From the NCBI GenBank assembly GCA_029582165.1, contig CM055892.1, positions 1,149,347-1,213,346 of the forward strand: a DNA stretch of 64,000 nt, read 5' to 3'. Of this stretch, positions 27,715-37,664 are shown piece by piece. Every line of letters starts with the position of its first letter. Positions within the stretch are counted from its first letter, which is position 1. The DNA comes from Portulaca oleracea (lineage: Eukaryota > Streptophyta > Magnoliopsida > Caryophyllales > Portulacaceae). Both the position numbers and the translations under genes were made by a program. The notes beneath the pieces are model-generated. The model was not told the DNA's origin. It saw nothing but the letters and a program-made list of their open reading frames with translations, and ran no database searches.

Positions 27715-29008
27715 TGTTGAAGACAGGGTCAAGGTCCTTCACCGCGCATCCGCGAAGGACCTTCGGTTTTGATGAAAGTGAAAATCCGGAAAAGGGAAGT
27801 TTCCTTATATTATATAATCTGATTATATATTCTGAGTATAATATATATTCTGTTTGTATTCTCAGATTATGTGTAGATAATATATATATATTTTGATTAT
27901 ATATTATATATTCTTATTATGGGCATGATTATGATAGATCTAAAAAGGAAACAAATAAAGGGAAATCAATCATGATTATTGCAACAACAAAAGGGAAGAA
28001 ATCAACACATAAGGCAAGTTACCGTTGGAAGGATTCAAGTCCAAGCATCCAAAGACATCTATAAAAAGGACAATAGAAGAATTGAGAAGATAGGCGATTC
28101 CACGGAAGTAATCGCGGAGTATGAAATCTGGTGGGATTTCTCCGAGTGTGTAACCAATGGTTCGGTGGTGAAGGTAGCCAGTAACGGACCTCTGGTGAAG
28201 GTATAGCCAAGGACCTTGGTGAGCATTCGTTGTGTCCACATGTGGTGGAGAAATGGTGTGTAGCAGAGCTTTGACGGACTAAGGCTGTGTGTGTTTGTGC
28301 TTAAATGTAATCCATCGTATTCCAAATCGCCGCTAGGGTGTTTCCTACGACGATCCTTATCTGTAGCTGACTCAATGACATTCAGTCTTGGTCAGTGATC
28401 CTATCGATATCGCCTTGGTATTACTTCTTGTTTTGTTTTGTAAGTGTAACTTGTTCTTTGATTGTTGTAAATCTAATGAGGTATTTGATTACATCAGATT
28501 TTGATCCTTGGCTTGAAACCAAGGAAGTTTGTTCTAACGTCCTTACCTAGTGTGTAGATCTTAATTGTGAACTTCACCCCCCTCTTGGGCTCCATCAAGT
28601 GGTATCAGAGCAGGTCCACACAAGAAGAGACTAACCGCTCTGTGGAAAAGATCACGGGGGATAGTGAAAACAAAAAGGTAAGTCACGGATGTAGATGCAT
28701 TCTGCTTCAAGGACATTGATAAAAAAAAAGGTTAAATCAAAATCCTTATGTCCTTCATCCGGCACAAAATTTGAGGTATGTCATTTGTAAACCATTCATT
28801 GATCATATTGAATTATGGCATGAATTGAGGAGGAGGACCCTCTCTTAGTACTGACAAGTTTATCAAGTGTTGCAGATTTCTAGACAACCTCTAAAACATA
28901 CTAGATGTTATATCAAGGGGGAGATTCCCTATTGACCTTGTGACAATCCAAAAAGGCAAAAAGGATTTATTGTTGCTGAATTTTATCTTTCATCAAAAAG
29001 GGGGAGAT
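27715..29008 (+). repeat. Array unit 22
   Basis: LTR 27715-28597 ending CATCA, PBS from 28600. It lacks one AAGGAAACA copy, as unit 18 does, and shares CTTAAATGTAATCC with units 17, 21 and 23. Confidence 0.9.
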
Positions 29009-30312
29009 TGTTGAAGATAGGGTCAAGGTCCTTCACCGCGCATCCAAAAGGACCTTCGGTTTTGATGAAAGTGAAAATCCGGAAAAGGGAAGTTTCCTTA
29101 TATTATATAATCTGATTATATATTCTGAGTATAATATATATTCTGATTGTATTCTCAGATTATGTGTAGATAATATATATATATTTTGATTATATATTAT
29201 ATATTCTTATTATGGGCATGATTATTATAGATCTAAAAAGGAAACAAAAGGAAACAAATAAAGGGATATCAATCATGATTATTGCAGCAACAAAAGGGAA
29301 GAAATCAACACATAAGGCAAGTTACCGTTGGAAGGATTCAAGTCCAAGCATCCAAAGACATCTATAAAAAGGACGATAGAAGAATTGAGAAGATAGGCGA
29401 TTCCACGGAAGTAATCGCGGAGTATGAAATCTGGTGGGATTTCTCCGAGTGTGTAACCAATGGTTCGGTGGTGAAGGTAGCCAGTAACGGACCTCTGGTG
29501 AAGGTATAGCCAAGGACCTTGGTGAGCATTCGTTGTGTCCACATGTGGTGGAGAAACGGTGTGTAGCAGAGCCTTGACGGACTAAGGCTGTGTGTGTTTG
29601 TGCTTAAATGTAATCCATCGTATTCCAAATCGCCGCAAGGGTTTTTCCTACGACGATCCTTATCTGTAGCTGACTCAATGACATTCAGTCTTGGTCAGTG
29701 ATCCTATCGAATCGCCTTGGTCATTACTTCTTGTTTTGTTTTGTAAGTGTAACTTGTTCTTTGATTGTTATAAATCTAATGAGGTATTTCAGTTACACTG
29801 TATTTTGATCCTTGGCTTGAAACCAAGGAAGTTTGTTCTAACGTCCTTACCTAGTGTGTAGATCTTAATTGTGAACTTCACCCCCCTCTTGGGCTCCATC
29901 AAGTGGTATCAGATCAGGTCCGCACAAGAAGAGACTAACCGCTCATTGGAAAAGATCACGGGGGATAGTGAAAACAAAAAGTTAAGTCACGGATGTAGAT
30001 GCATTCTGCTACAAGGACATTGATTAAAAAAAAAGGTTAAATCGAAATCCTTATGTCCTTCATCCGGCACAAAATTTGAGGTATGTCATTTGTAAACCAT
30101 TCATTGATCATATTGAATTATGGCATGAATTGAGGGGGAGGACCTCTCTTGAAATCGACAAGTTTATCAAGTGTTGCAGATTTCTAGACAACCTCTAAAA
30201 CATACTAGATGTTATATCAAGGGGGAGATTCCCTATTGACCTTGTGACAATCCAAAAAGGGAAAAAGGATTTATTGTTGCTGAATTTTATCTTTCATTAA
30301 AAAGGGGGAGAT
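29009..30312 (+). repeat. Array unit 23, mutated PBS
   Basis: LTR 29009-29901 ending CATCA. The PBS at 29904 reads TGGTATCAGATC and the putative splice donor is mutated to GTTAAGT. Its 5' hairpin is truncated (CATCCAAAAGG). Confidence 0.9.
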
Positions 30313-30328
30313 TGTTGAAGACAGTGTC

Positions 30329-30361
30329 AAGGTCCTTCACCGCGCATCCGCGAAGGACCTT
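30329..30361 (+). promoter_or_regulatory. Hairpin near the LTR start
   Basis: AAGGTCCTTC and GAAGGACCTT form a perfect 10-bp inverted repeat, with GCG/CGC pairing inside the loop. It sits about 16 bases into the LTR and recurs, with loop changes, in most units. Confidence 0.7.
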
Positions 30362-30667
30362 CGGTTTTGATGAAAGTGAAAATCCGGAAAAGGGAAGTTT
30401 CCATATATTATATAATCTGATTGTATATTCTGAGTATAATATATATTCTGATTGTATTCTCAGATTATGTGTAGATAATATATATATATTTTGATTATAT
30501 ATTATATATTCTTATTATGGGCTTGATTCTTGTAGATCTAAAAAGGAAACAAAAGGAAACAAATCAAGGGAAATCAATAATGATTATTGCAACAACAAAA
30601 GGGAAGAAATCAACACATAAGGCAAGTTACCGTTGGAAGGATTCAAGTCCAAGCATCCAAAGACATC

Positions 30668-30675
30668 TATAAAAA
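30668..30675 (+). promoter_or_regulatory. TATA box of the LTR
   Basis: TATAAAAA lies about 355 bases into the LTR, after an AT-rich U3 and before GGACGATAGAAG. It is conserved at the same offset in nearly every unit (for example 736 in unit 1). Transcription would start about 30 bases downstream and leave a leader of about 500 nt before the PBS. Confidence 0.75.
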
Positions 30676-30874
30676 GGACGATAGAAGAATTGAGAAGATA
30701 GGCGATTCCACGGAAGTAATCGCGGAGTAAGAAATCCGGTGGGATTTCTCCGAGTGTGTAACCAATGGTTCGGTGGTGAAGGTAGCCAGTAACGGACCTC
30801 TGGTGAAGGTATAGCCAAGGACCTTGGTGAGCATTCGTTGTGTCCACATGTGGTGGAGAAATGGTGTGTAGCAG

Positions 30875-31137
30875 AGCCTTGACGGACTAAGGCTGTGTGT
30901 GTTTGTGCTTCAATGTAATCCATCGTATTCCAAATCGCCGCTAGGGTTTTTCCTACGACGATCCTTATCTGTAGCTGACTCAAGGACATTCAGTCTTGGT
31001 CAGTGATCCTATCAGTAACTGCCTTCGGGCTGTTACTTCTTGTTTTGTTTTGTAAGTGTAACTTGTTCTTTGATTGTTATAAATCTAATGAGGTATTTCA
31101 GTTACACTGTATTTTGATCCTTGGCTTGAAACCAAGG
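30875..31137 (+). promoter_or_regulatory. Structured RNA leader (chain of hairpins)
   Basis: Four stems can be read directly: AGCCTT/AAGGCT (30875-30894), TGAC-CAAG with CTTG-GTCA (30976-31002), GTAAC-GCC around a TTCG loop (31015-31036), and CCTTGG/CCAAGG (31119-31137). They lie between the inferred transcription start and the PBS, where retroelement leaders usually carry packaging or dimerisation structure. That function is inference. Confidence 0.55.
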
Positions 31138-31212
31138 AAGTTTGTTCTAACGTCCTTACCTAGTGTGTAGATCTTAATTGTGAACTTCACCCCCCTCTTG
31201 GGCTCCAACAAG

Positions 31213-31224
31213 TGGTATCAGAGC
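31213..31224 (+). promoter_or_regulatory. Primer-binding site, initiator Met-tRNA
   Basis: TGGTATCAGAGC is two bases after the LTR terminus CAACA. This is the standard plant iMet priming site. The same site occurs in almost all 25 internal domains and is damaged in units 8, 23 and 25. Confidence 0.93.
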
Positions 31225-31290
31225 AGGTCCACACAAGAAGAGACTAACCGCTCTGTGGAAAAGATCACGGGGGATAGTGAAAACAAAAAG

Positions 31291-31488
31291 GTAAGTCACG
31301 GATGTAGATGCATTCTGCTACAAGGACATTGATTAAAAGAAAGGTTAAATCAAAATCCTTATGTCCTTCATCCGGCACAAAATTTGAGGTATGTCATTTG
31401 TAAACCATTCATTGATCATATTGAATTATGGCATGAATTTAGGGGGAGGACCCTCTCTTAGTACTGACAAGATTATCAAGTGTTGCAG
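31291..31488 (+). other. Intron-like segment in the internal domain
   Basis: AAAAAG followed by GTAAGT at 31291 is a strong plant splice-donor consensus. TGTTGCAG ending at 31488 is a good acceptor, giving a 198-nt candidate intron. Both are kept in most units although there is no reading frame around them. Confidence 0.4.
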
Positions 31489-31603
31489 ATTTCTAGACAA
31501 CCTCTAAAACATACTAGATGTTATATCAAGGGGGAGATTCCCTATTGACCTTGTGACAATCCAAAAAGGCAAAAAGGATTTATTGTTGCTGAATTTTATC
31601 TTT

Positions 31604-31621
31604 CATCAAAAAGGGGGAGAT
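31604..31621 (+). promoter_or_regulatory. Polypurine tract
   Basis: CATCAAAAAGGGGGAGAT directly precedes TGTTGAAG of the next LTR and is the expected plus-strand primer. Two further AGGGGGAG tracts occur upstream in the same internal domain, near 31441 and 31529. Confidence 0.88.
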
Positions 31622-32928
31622 TGTTGAAGATAGGGTCAAGGTCCTTCACCGCGCATCCGCGAAGGACCTTCGGTTTTGATGAAAGTGAAAATCCGGAAAA
31701 GAGAAGTTTCCTTATATTATATAATCTGATTATTTATTCTGAGTATAATATATATTCTGATTGTATACTCAGATTATTTGTAGATAATATATATATTTTG
31801 ATTATATATTATATATTTTTATTATGGGCATGATTCTTGTAGATCTAAAAAGGAAACAAAAGGAAACAAATCAAGGGAAATCAATCATGATTATTGCAGC
31901 AACAAAAGGGAAGAAATCAACACATAAGGCAAGTTACCGTTGGAAGGATTGAAGTCCAAGCATCCAAAGACATCTATAAAAAGGACGATAGAAGAATTGA
32001 GAAGATAGGCGATTCCACGGAAGTAATCGCGGAGTAAGAAATCCGGTGGGATTTCTCCGAGTGTGTAACCAATGGTTCGGTGGTGAAGGTAGCCAGTAAT
32101 GGACCTCTGGTGAAGGTATATCCAATGACCTTGGTGAGCATTCGTTGTGTCCACATGTGGTGGAGAAATGGTGTGTAGCAGAGCCTTGACGGACTAAGGC
32201 TGTGTGTGTTTGTGCTTCAATGTAATCCATCGTATTCCAAATCGCCGCTAGGGTTTTTCCTACGACGATCCTTATCTGTAGCTGACTCAAGGACATTCAG
32301 TCTTGGTCAGTGATCCTATCAGTAACTGCCTTCGGGCCGTTACTTCTTGTTTCTTTTTGTAAGTGTAACTTGTTCTTTGATTGTTATAAATCTAATGAGG
32401 TATTTCAGTTACATTGTATTTTGATCCTTGGCTTGAAACCAAGGAAGTTTGTTCTAACGTCCTTACCTAGTGTGTAGATCTTAATTGTGATCTTCACCCC
32501 CCTCTTGGGCTCCAACAAAGTGTATCAGAGCAGGTCTACACTAGAAGAGACTAACCGCTCTGTGGAAAAGATCACGGGGGATAGTGAAAACAAAAAGGTA
32601 AGTCACGGATGTAGATGCATTCTGCTACAAGGACATTGATAAAAAAAAAGGTTAAATCAAAATCCTTATGTCCTTCATAAGGCACAAAATTTGAGGTATG
32701 TCATTTGTAAACCATTCATTGATCATATTGAATTATGGCATGAATTGAGGGGGAGGACCCTCTCTTAGTACTGACAAGTTTATCAAGTGTTGCAGATTTC
32801 TAGACAACCTCTAAAACATACTAGATGTTATATCAAGGGGGAGATTCCCTATTGACCTTGTGACAATCCAAAAAGGCAAAAAGGATTTATTGTTGCTGAA
32901 TTTTATCTTTCATCAAAAAGGGGGAGAT
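31622..32928 (+). repeat. Array unit 25, mutated PBS
   Basis: LTR 31622-32517. The PBS region reads AAGTGTATCAGAGC (from 32518) instead of AGTGGTATCAGAGC, and the following CACACAAG is changed to TACACTAG. Confidence 0.9.
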
Positions 32929-33822
32929 TGTTGAAGATAGGGTCAAGGTCCTTCACCGCGCATCCGCGAAGGACCTTCGGTTTTGATGAAAGTGAAAATC
33001 CGGAAAAGGGAAGTTTCCTTATATTATATAATCTGATTATATATTCTGAGTATAATATATATTCTGATTGTATACTCAGATTATGTGTAGATAATATATA
33101 TATTTTGATTATATATTATATATTCTTATTATGGGCATGATTCTTGTAGATCTAAAAAGGAAACAAAAGGAAACAAATTAAGGGAAATCAATCATGATTA
33201 TTGCAGCAACAAAAGGGAAGAAATCAACACATAAGGCAAGTTACCGTTGGAAGGATTCAAGTCCAAGCATCCAAAGACATCTATAAAAAGGACGATAGAA
33301 GAATTGAGACGATAGGCGATTCCACGGAAGTAATCGCGGAGTAAGAAATCCGGTGGGATTTCTCCTAGTGTGTAACCAATGGTTCGGTGGTGAAGGTAGC
33401 CAGTAACGGACCTCTGGTGAAGGTATAGCGAAGGACCTTGGTGAGCATTCGTTGTGTCCACATGTGGTGGAGAAATGGTGTGTAGCAGAGCCTTGACGGA
33501 CTAAGGCTGTGTGTGTTTGTGCTTCAATGTAATCCATCGTATTCCAAATCGCCGCTAGGGTTTTCCTACGACGATCCTTATCTGTAGCTGACTCAAGGAC
33601 ATTCAGTCTTGGTCAATGATCTTATCAGTAACTGCCTTCGGGCTGTTACTTCTTGTTTTGTTTTGTAAGTGTAACTTGTTCTTTGATTGTTATAAATCTA
33701 ATGAGGTATTTCAGTTACACTATATTTTGATCCTTGGCTTGAAACCAAGGAAGTTTGTTCTAACGTCCTTACCTAGTGTGTAGATCTTATTTTGAACTTC
33801 ACCTCCCTCTTGGGCTCCAACA
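32929..33822 (+). repeat. Array LTR 26 (outermost right LTR)
   Basis: The last LTR ends CTCCAACA at 33822 and is followed directly by ATATA, with no PBS or internal domain. This is the true right end of the element. It is 894 bp, the same length as the first LTR. Confidence 0.93.
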
Positions 33823-33827
33823 ATATA
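33823..33827. repeat. Target-site duplication ATATA, right copy
   Basis: Matches 375-379. See the left copy for the caution about AT-rich context. Confidence 0.65.
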
Positions 33828-36039
33828 TATTCTCACATTCTCCATATTTTACTTAATAGTTATAGTAAATATATTTCTTTTACTTGGATTTTGGTGGAAG
33901 CTAAAGTTCCACCACCACCATCTCATCCTATCATCTTCACCATCTTCTTCTTCAAGCCTTTGATCCCTTCTTTTCATGGCTTCCTTTTCAAGTATAGAAG
34001 CAAAGTTAGTTTTTTCTTTTCTTCTCCATTTGACACCAAAGTATTCCCTCATGACTCATCAAAATTATACAACCTACAAAAATTACTATAAATAACAATC
34101 CAATCAACATCAAACACCACCACCACCACCATTACCATCATGTTCATCCTTCTTCCCGGCCACCATCAACACCCCACCATTCAACCACCAAACACCATCT
34201 TCTCCATCATCTTCTTCTTCTCTGACCCAACTCACCTCCATCACCACAACCTCACCACTGCCGCCACCCACCACTGCCGTAATTACCGACAACCACCACC
34301 CTAATCCAACTGTGGCTAAACCAAAATTCACCACACCCACCTCAAAATCCCAATCAATTCTCATCCAAAATCTCACCAAAAACCCATACCACAATTATAA
34401 TTCATCAAATTGGGGTTTAGACTTACCTTTAGAAGCTAAGATATCGTCGGAAAACACCATTGTAACCGCCCAAAACACAACCCAAAACCCCCGGGTCTTC
34501 TCTGTTTCTCAGCCGACCCACCGCAACCACCACTGCTGCGGTGGTCTTCAACCTCGCCGGAAAAATCTCCGTCCTCCTTGGCTTTTCCGACGGCCGACCA
34601 CCTCCCTCCGTCGCCGCTCTCGCCGCCCAGACCCTCCACCATGCCCGTCTACTTCCTCTCCCCTGTCTCTGTCGTCCAATTAAAAATAGGGTAAGAGAAA
34701 CAAGGCCCTTTTATTTCATTCACCCCAATTCCATACTTCTCCCGGGCCTCATAAGTTTTACAGCCCAAATTCCTCTTTGTGGGTAATTTTCTTATAAATC
34801 TAGATTCCTCTTTCATTATTACTAATTGTAGTGTTTTTAAAACTTTAATTTTAGTATTAATATTACTACTATTTATTATATTTATACAATCAGATTTATT
34901 CAAAGTCAAAGGGGACAATTTATTCGTTCTATCTGCAAACTCAGGTATATTTCGATGACTGTAACTTTCGAAACTGTTTAAATGTAAAAACATAAGCTAC
35001 TCTAATACAAGTGAAATAATTATTATTTTCATTGTTTTTAAATATTGTTTTAAGACTAATACATGTGGACCGATCCATTAATTTGTTTATCTATTTTACT
35101 AATTAATTTTGTTATTGTCTTTTGTGAATTGACCATTGACGCTGGTATACCGGTTCATGTGGGTTGATCGGCCCGCGTGCGTGCATTGTCGGGATTGCAA
35201 TAGAGTATTGCAATCTCATATCAAGTTTTTGTCCCCGGGTCATTGATGTTGGTATACCGGTTCATGTGGGTTGATCGGCCCGCGTGCACGCTTTGTCGAG
35301 ATTACAGTATACTGTAGAGTACTGAATCTCAGATCAAACCATTGTTCATTGACTTATTGATGTTCATTGTCCTTTGACTATTTTGTTGTTCATTGTTCGT
35401 TGATAATTTTTATTTATTATTTATTGATTGTCGTTTATTGTTCATTGTCATTGTCATCGCTACTTTAATTGTTTTACTGTCGTCCTTACTGTTTATTTTA
35501 TTGAAATATGGTAAGGTTCCACATTCAGATAATAACCTGCAACTGTTTGACATATTCTCCTCTCCCTCATTTCAAAATGAATTTACACTGGGCCCCAATA
35601 AAACTATTTGTTTTCAAATTGTTTTTACATTACAGTGTCGAATATATTGAGCTCCATCTCATTTTTTTCCATGTTTTTCCATGTTTTGTATTTAGGTATC
35701 AGCGGGACATTTTGGGCATATTCGTGGCAAGGATATCTCACATAACATATCAGGCCGTCACATAGTTTATTAGTTTTAAGTTTCGCACTAATAGTTGGAT
35801 CACCTTTTTAATTTGACCGCCCGTTTTAATATTTTCATAGTAGTGAACAATCTTTTTATTGTCCAAATTTTTCCCTTGTGAAATATATTTCTATTTTCAG
35901 TTATTTTCATAACAAAAGCCTTGCTTTTCCTCTTGGGAAAGCGACGTAGTGCTCTCAGCTTTTTAACACGCTTCCGTTAAAACAAGATTAATTGGATCAA
36001 AATATTGCTAAATAATACCCCAAAAGTCGGGGCGTTACA
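33828..36039. mobile_element. T1: part of a large gypsy-type LTR, interrupted by the array
   Basis: The segment ends GGGGCGTTACA at 36039, directly inside a gag reading frame (G1). A TGTAACGCCCC/GGGGCGTTACA type end is common in long plant gypsy (Tekay/Del-like) LTRs, and either orientation would fit. Inside are CCA-rich and CT-rich stretches (33900-34680), a GCCGG-rich block and AT-rich sequence after 34780. No convincing protein is encoded. The left end of T1 is outside the window, so whether this is a solo LTR or part of a full element cannot be told. If AGCAC (36040-36044) is its duplication, the partner should lie upstream of position 1. Confidence 0.5.
35138..35350. repeat. 107-bp tandem duplication within T1
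   Basis: GGTATACCGGTTCATGTGGG and its GC-rich continuation occur at 35144 and again at 35251, a spacing of 107 bases. The copies differ at a few positions (CGTGCGTGC against CGTGCACGC), so the duplication is not recent. Confidence 0.8.
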
Positions 36040-36051
36040 AGCACTCTTCGT

Positions 36052-36827
36052 ATGCCACATGGTTACTAACCTCCCAAATTTCATCAATTTGATGGACATG
36101 GTAACCCAAAGCAGCATGTCGCCCACTTTGTGGAGACATGCAACAATGCTGTCACAAATGGAGATCTCTTAGTCCATCGATAGTCAAGCAATTTGTGCGC
36201 TCCTTGAAAGGAACTGCATTTGACTGGTATACCAACCTTGCATCTGAGTCCATTGATAGTTGGGGGCAAATGGAGGAGGAGTTTTTAAATCGTTTCTACA
36301 GCACAAGTCGTGTCGTTAGCATGACAGAATTCACTAACACTAAACAATGGGGTGACGAGCCAGTTGTTGACTACATCAACCGTTGGTGTGCTCTTTCCCT
36401 AATGTGCAAGGATCGTCTGCCAGAAATCTCTGCGGTCGACATGTGCGCTCGAGGAATAGATTGGAACATACTCTATGCCTTGTAATTAAACAAGCTTAAG
36501 AATTTTCAAGACTTGGTGACACAAGCTCATGATATGGAATTTACAATTTCCAACCATGGAAAACATTCTAACAATAGTGTCTCCACAACTATTTATGAAG
36601 ACATGCCAAGAAGAGACCCTATGATTGAAGAAAATGACTATTGCTTTTCTGACTCTAATGCACCAGAAATGTTGGACAAACTCCTTGAAAAGAGACTCAT
36701 AGAACTCCCTGAGCCAAAGCGCCTTGAAGAAATAGGAAGAGTGAGCAATCCTAAGTATTGCAAGTACTACAGCATTCAAAGAGAAAGTCATGTGGCTAGT
36801 GAAGGAAGGGAAAATCACACTAGATGA
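36052..36827 (+). pseudogene. G1 gag pseudogene (Retrotrans_gag family)
   Basis: Conceptual translation runs from MPHGY through FHQFDGHGNPKQHVAHF, then LKGTAFDWYTNL, EEFLNRFYSTSR and DYINRWCALS. It continues to DLVTQAHDMEF and the C-terminal KRLIELPEPKRLEEIGR and NPKYCKYY. This order is typical of a plant Ty3/gypsy capsid protein with the retrotransposon gag domain in the first half. It is broken by a TAA directly after MPHGY, by a frameshift near 36170-36180, and by a TAA at 36483-36485 after which the same frame continues. The YCKY start of the usual zinc-binding tail is present but the remainder is degraded. The T1 insertion removed the true start. It cannot make a functional capsid. The family call is firm; the lineage is left open. 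Confidence 0.85.
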
Positions 36828-36904
36828 AGAAGACACAGACGAGTCTGACTAGATGCGACGCACGCAAAGAGAGAGGACACCCTAGGGGCGAAGAGCAGTC
36901 ACTT

Positions 36905-37535
36905 GAAAAAAAAATTCAAGCAATAAAAAAAACTTTCAAGTGATCGTCACAGACTTCCAAGTCATCACTATAAAAAAAAAAACTCTCAAGTACATAAGGA
37001 CTTCCAAGTCACTACCAATGATTCCCAAGTCAACCTAATTAAGAGACTCCCAAGTTGACACACAAGACTCACATGTCTATCGAATGACCAAAGACTTTCA
37101 AGTCATTACCAAAAGACCCTCAAGTCATCATCAAAAAGACTTTCAAGTCGTCTCTAAAAGACTCTCAAGTCATCAATAAAAAGACTTTCAAGTCATCTCC
37201 GAAAGACTCTCAAGTCATCATCAAAAAGACTCTCAAGTCATCACCGACAGACTCCCAAGTCATCACAAGAAAAAGACGCTCAAGTCATCATCCACAGACA
37301 CTCAAGTCGTTATCAAATACTCTCAATTCGCTATCAAAGCCTTTCAAGTCGCTACAAAGGAACACTTGTGTCAAAAGACTTCTAAGTCACGATTGACCAA
37401 GAAAGCAAGCTCTCAAGTTAGCAAAATCTCAGACTCTTAAGTCATCAAGTACGTGGACTCTCAAGTCATATATCTCATAAACTCCTAAGTCATTCATTTA
37501 TATGAGTGTAGCGCCAACATGTTCAAGTCATGTTC
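36905..37535 (+). repeat. Degenerate short tandem repeats, AAGACTCTCAAGTCATCA type
   Basis: About 30 imperfect copies of an 18-21 bp unit with core CTCAAGTCATCA follow gag. Copies differ by single bases and short A runs. The related core AAGTCA appears again in the 3' LTR of the same element. No coding function is apparent. Confidence 0.85.
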
Positions 37536-37664
37536 ATCTTTTGGCATCTAGATGTACAAGCAACGTACATTGTGTATCCTCGTAAACCTGCAAAGAAAAA
37601 AAAAAAAGAGCAAAGAAAGTCTGTTGAATCTCAGAGGGGTTAGTCGTTCTGCCATGCGTCGGGT

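Larger units (their letters stand above)
30313..31621 (+). repeat. Array unit 24 (used as reference unit)
   Basis: LTR 30313-31210, PBS 31213-31224, internal domain 31211-31621. All recognisable signals are intact, so the signal positions below are given for this unit. Confidence 0.92.
380..33822 (+). mobile_element. Tandem array of a TRIM-like copia LTR element (26 LTRs, 25 internal domains)
   Basis: LTRs starting TGTTGAAG and ending CTCCAACA (or CATCA) alternate with about 412-bp internal domains. Each internal domain begins AG plus TGGTATCAGAGC, the primer-binding site for initiator Met-tRNA. It ends with the purine tract AAAAAGGGGGAGAT next to the following LTR. The internal domain has no gag, protease, integrase or reverse transcriptase, so the element is non-autonomous and fits the TRIM class, copia-like by its PBS, PPT and 5-bp duplication. 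Neighbouring units share LTRs, so this is LTR-(internal-LTR)x25 and not a series of separate insertions. The mean period is 1302 bp. The outer ends lack the PPT (left) and PBS (right) expected inside the array and carry ATATA on both sides. Unequal recombination between LTRs after one insertion is the simplest origin. A concatemer made during reverse transcription is the alternative. Confidence 0.93.

Noticed and set aside
18865..29509. Plus-strand 75-94-codon frames (MQQQKGRNQ...) in later units
   Set aside because: Open only in the subfamily where TAA has become TAT. They cross the TATA box and leader and have no motif.
379..33140. Plus-strand 70-codon frames at each LTR start (MLKTGSRSFT...)
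   Set aside because: They lie in U3 upstream of the TATA box, use AT-rich low-complexity sequence and mostly begin at TTG. No evidence of translation.
652..33500. Minus-strand open frames of 60-134 codons repeated in nearly every array LTR (ending SLLLLQ or LGLESFQR)
   Set aside because: They recur only because the DNA recurs, overlap each other in several frames, break in many units and contain no known motif. They overlap the leader and its hairpins. Not supported as genes.
380..33822. The array as a CRISPR-like or classical satellite array
   Set aside because: The period of 1.3 kb, LTR termini, PBS and PPT identify a retroelement. There are no short spacers.
33792..34993. Several overlapping frames in the CCA- and GCCGG-rich part of T1
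   Set aside because: Compositional artefacts of proline-coding repeats, open on both strands. No gene structure or known domain.
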